From assembly GCA_964621525.1 (NCBI GenBank), contig CAZUMS010000003.1, positions 120,141-184,140 on the forward strand: a DNA stretch of 64,000 nt. Reading direction: 5' to 3'. This stretch comes from CAZMGV01 sp964621525 [NCBI: uncultured bacterium]. GTDB lineage: Bacteria > JAGRBM01. Below, piece after piece: positions 62,820-64,000 of the stretch. Position 1 is the stretch's first letter. Each line of letters opens with the position of its first letter. The translations under genes and the position numbers were made by a program. A model generated the notes under the pieces. That model searched no databases, had not been told where the DNA came from, and saw only the letters and a list, made by a program, of their open reading frames with translations.

Positions 62820-64000
62820 TCAGCGCCCGAACAGTTTGGGCACCTTCACCCCGCCGGGGAGCTTGTCCCCGAGCGCGCCGCCCACGGATCCTTCGAGCGC
62901 ATCTTTCAGCAGCTTCTCGCCGTCTTTCGACAGGTCCTGAAGCTGCAGGTCCATGCCCGTCAGGTTCTTCACCTTGGCGTTCATCTCGGCGAGGGGCTTC
63001 TCCACCCGCTTCATGATCTCCGCCTTGAGGCGCTTCTCGAACTCGACGACCAGCTCCTGGATGATCCGGTTCAGGGCGTTCTGCAGGATCTCGTCCAGGT
63101 TGGAGCGGAGGATGAGGTCGTAGTTCTCGGGCTTTCCGTGGACCTCCGCCTCGATGTTGAACTGGTCGATGTCGCCGAGCGCGCCGGAAATCGCCCGGGC
63201 CACCGGGTTCTTCTGCATGCTGTCGAACCCGGTCACGATCTTCACCGGCTTCATGCCGGCGAAGATCAGGCCGTTCACGGCGTCTCTCACGAACTCGATC
63301 TTGACCTTGGCGCTGGCGTTCGCTTCCTTGAGGGTGATCGGCCAGCGGTCATCCTTGGACAGGGCTTTCTCCCGGATCTCGAAACCGTCCGCCGAAAGCT
63401 GGAAGATGTCCTTCGCCTCGGCCGGACGCACGCGGTTGAACTCCATGTCGAGGGCGGCCCGCTTGATGACGGTTTCGAGCTTGTCGCCCTCCAGCTTCAC
63501 CGTGAGCGGCTGGCCCCAGACGGGCTGGTCGCCGGTGATGTTCCGGATCTCGCCCTTGAACGAGCCCACCTCGTCCACCGCCAGCGTCACGCGGGATACC
63601 TTGACGAGGAATTCGGGCAGCGGATGATGGTCTTTAAACCGGACATCGATCCCCTTGCCGCGTTCGGGCTTCTTTTCCTTCGGGTCTTCTTCTTTTTTCT
63701 CGAGATAGGGAGCGACCTTCCCGTGCCAGTAGAAAAGCTTTGAGAGGTTGTCCGCGTACTGGGGGCCGAGGAACGTGCGCGTGAGGTTTGTGAGCCCCTT
63801 GCCCGAGAGGTTGTACTTGTCCTTCAGCCGCTCGATGTCCTCGAACGGTGCTTTCTGGGCCTCGCCGATCCGGGTCTTCACGAGCTCGAGCGTGTTCTCC
63901 ATCTCCTCTTTGGCCGACTTCAGCTTGTCGAGTTCCCGCTGGATTTCCTGCGGGAGCCTGGACACGTCGGCGGCCGCCTTGAGCGCCCCCGAGACGGCGC
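62820..64000 (-). CDS. Partial envelope-type protein, possibly TIGR03545
   Basis: At least 393 residues are visible; the frame continues past the right edge, so the N terminus is missing. A coiled-coil region comes first (E-I-Q-R-E-L-D-K-L-K and following heptads). Then comes a beta-rich, AsmA-like part with V-R-F-K-D-H-H-P-L-P-E-F, the phrase W-G-Q-P-L-T-V-K-L and a Gly-rich C terminus ending in L-F-G-R. The pattern reminds me of the TIGR03545 family, large proteins found only in bacteria with an outer membrane and often paired with a small membrane protein. I am not sure of that name. An envelope role is inferred. Confidence 0.65.
   Translation of the reverse strand, partial: AVSGALKAAADVSRLPQEIQRELDKLKSAKEEMENTLELVKTRIGEAQKAPFEDIERLKDKYNLSGKGLTNLTRTFLGPQYADNLSKLFYWHGKVAPYLEKKEEDPKEKKPERGKGIDVRFKDHHPLPEFLVKVSRVTLAVDEVGSFKGEIRNITGDQPVWGQPLTVKLEGDKLETVIKRAALDMEFNRVRPAEAKDIFQLSADGFEIREKALSKDDRWPITLKEANASAKVKIEFVRDAVNGLIFAGMKPVKIVTGFDSMQKNPVARAISGALGDIDQFNIEAEVHGKPENYDLILRSNLDEILQNALNRIIQELVVEFEKRLKAEIMKRVEKPLAEMNAKVKNLTGMDLQLQDLSKDGEKLLKDALEGSVGGALGDKLPGGVKVPKLFGR

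Overview
The window is a GC-rich bacterial chromosome segment with tightly packed genes, frequent 4-base stop/start overlaps and no RNA gene, CRISPR array or transposon that I could recognise. The cell envelope is Gram-negative: it carries bamA, a Lol lipoprotein-export pair, many predicted lipoproteins and a small outer-membrane barrel. The order lysS, lolC/E, lolD, bamA, together with the PilZ, CarH-type and SCP2 proteins and the fatty-acid gene sets, suggests a deltaproteobacterial-grade lineage (Myxococcota, Desulfobacterota or relatives). That placement is inferred from gene content and order only.

Layout. 1-7044: a partial lipoprotein, a zinc-ribbon membrane protein, a PilZ protein, a spinster-like MFS carrier, a divergent acyl-CoA dehydrogenase, an NTF2-fold protein, a DUF2804 protein, a patatin and a START-like lipoprotein. 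7084-7335: a very short lysine-rich peptide gene with its own promoter and terminator. 7362-14137: a TlpA-like lipoprotein, then the envelope-biogenesis operon lysS-lolC/E-lolD-bamA. 14125-23705: a P-type cation ATPase and a fatty-acid region (SCP2 protein, acyl-CoA dehydrogenase, FATP-type acyl-CoA synthetase, Mpo1-like protein, FadR-type regulator). 23871-25322: an HtrA-like lipoprotein and an FHA protein.

25330-32071 is a light-response type module. A CarH/LitR-like B12-binding MerR repressor is divergent from a seven-gene operon (NTF2 protein, SDR, FAD oxidoreductase, DUF1365, cyclopropane synthase family, DUF2878, chalcone-isomerase-like). The shared promoter has 11-bp direct repeats overlapping a strong sigma70-like promoter. 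No photolyase is present in the module.

32160-49159 is dominated by one gene for a lipoprotein of about 5436 residues. It has about 44 Ig-like repeats and a seven-blade PD40-type propeller at its C terminus, and is followed on the same strand by a small outer-membrane barrel gene. 49485-64000 holds a secreted protein, a FemAB/DUF482-like protein, clpS-clpA, a gshB-like gene with ackA, a TetR regulator, RNase D, an orphan DNA methyltransferase with unusual motif order, a plant-Deg9-like protease, a ferritin-like diiron protein, a non-coding stretch that ends in a strong orphan terminator, and a partial envelope-type gene.

The main themes are fatty-acid and phospholipid turnover with several candidate operators (FadR-like, TGAC-N6-GTCA and CarH-like), and outer-membrane construction. 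All motif counts and palindromes were found by eye, and family assignments come from recognised motifs without database searches.
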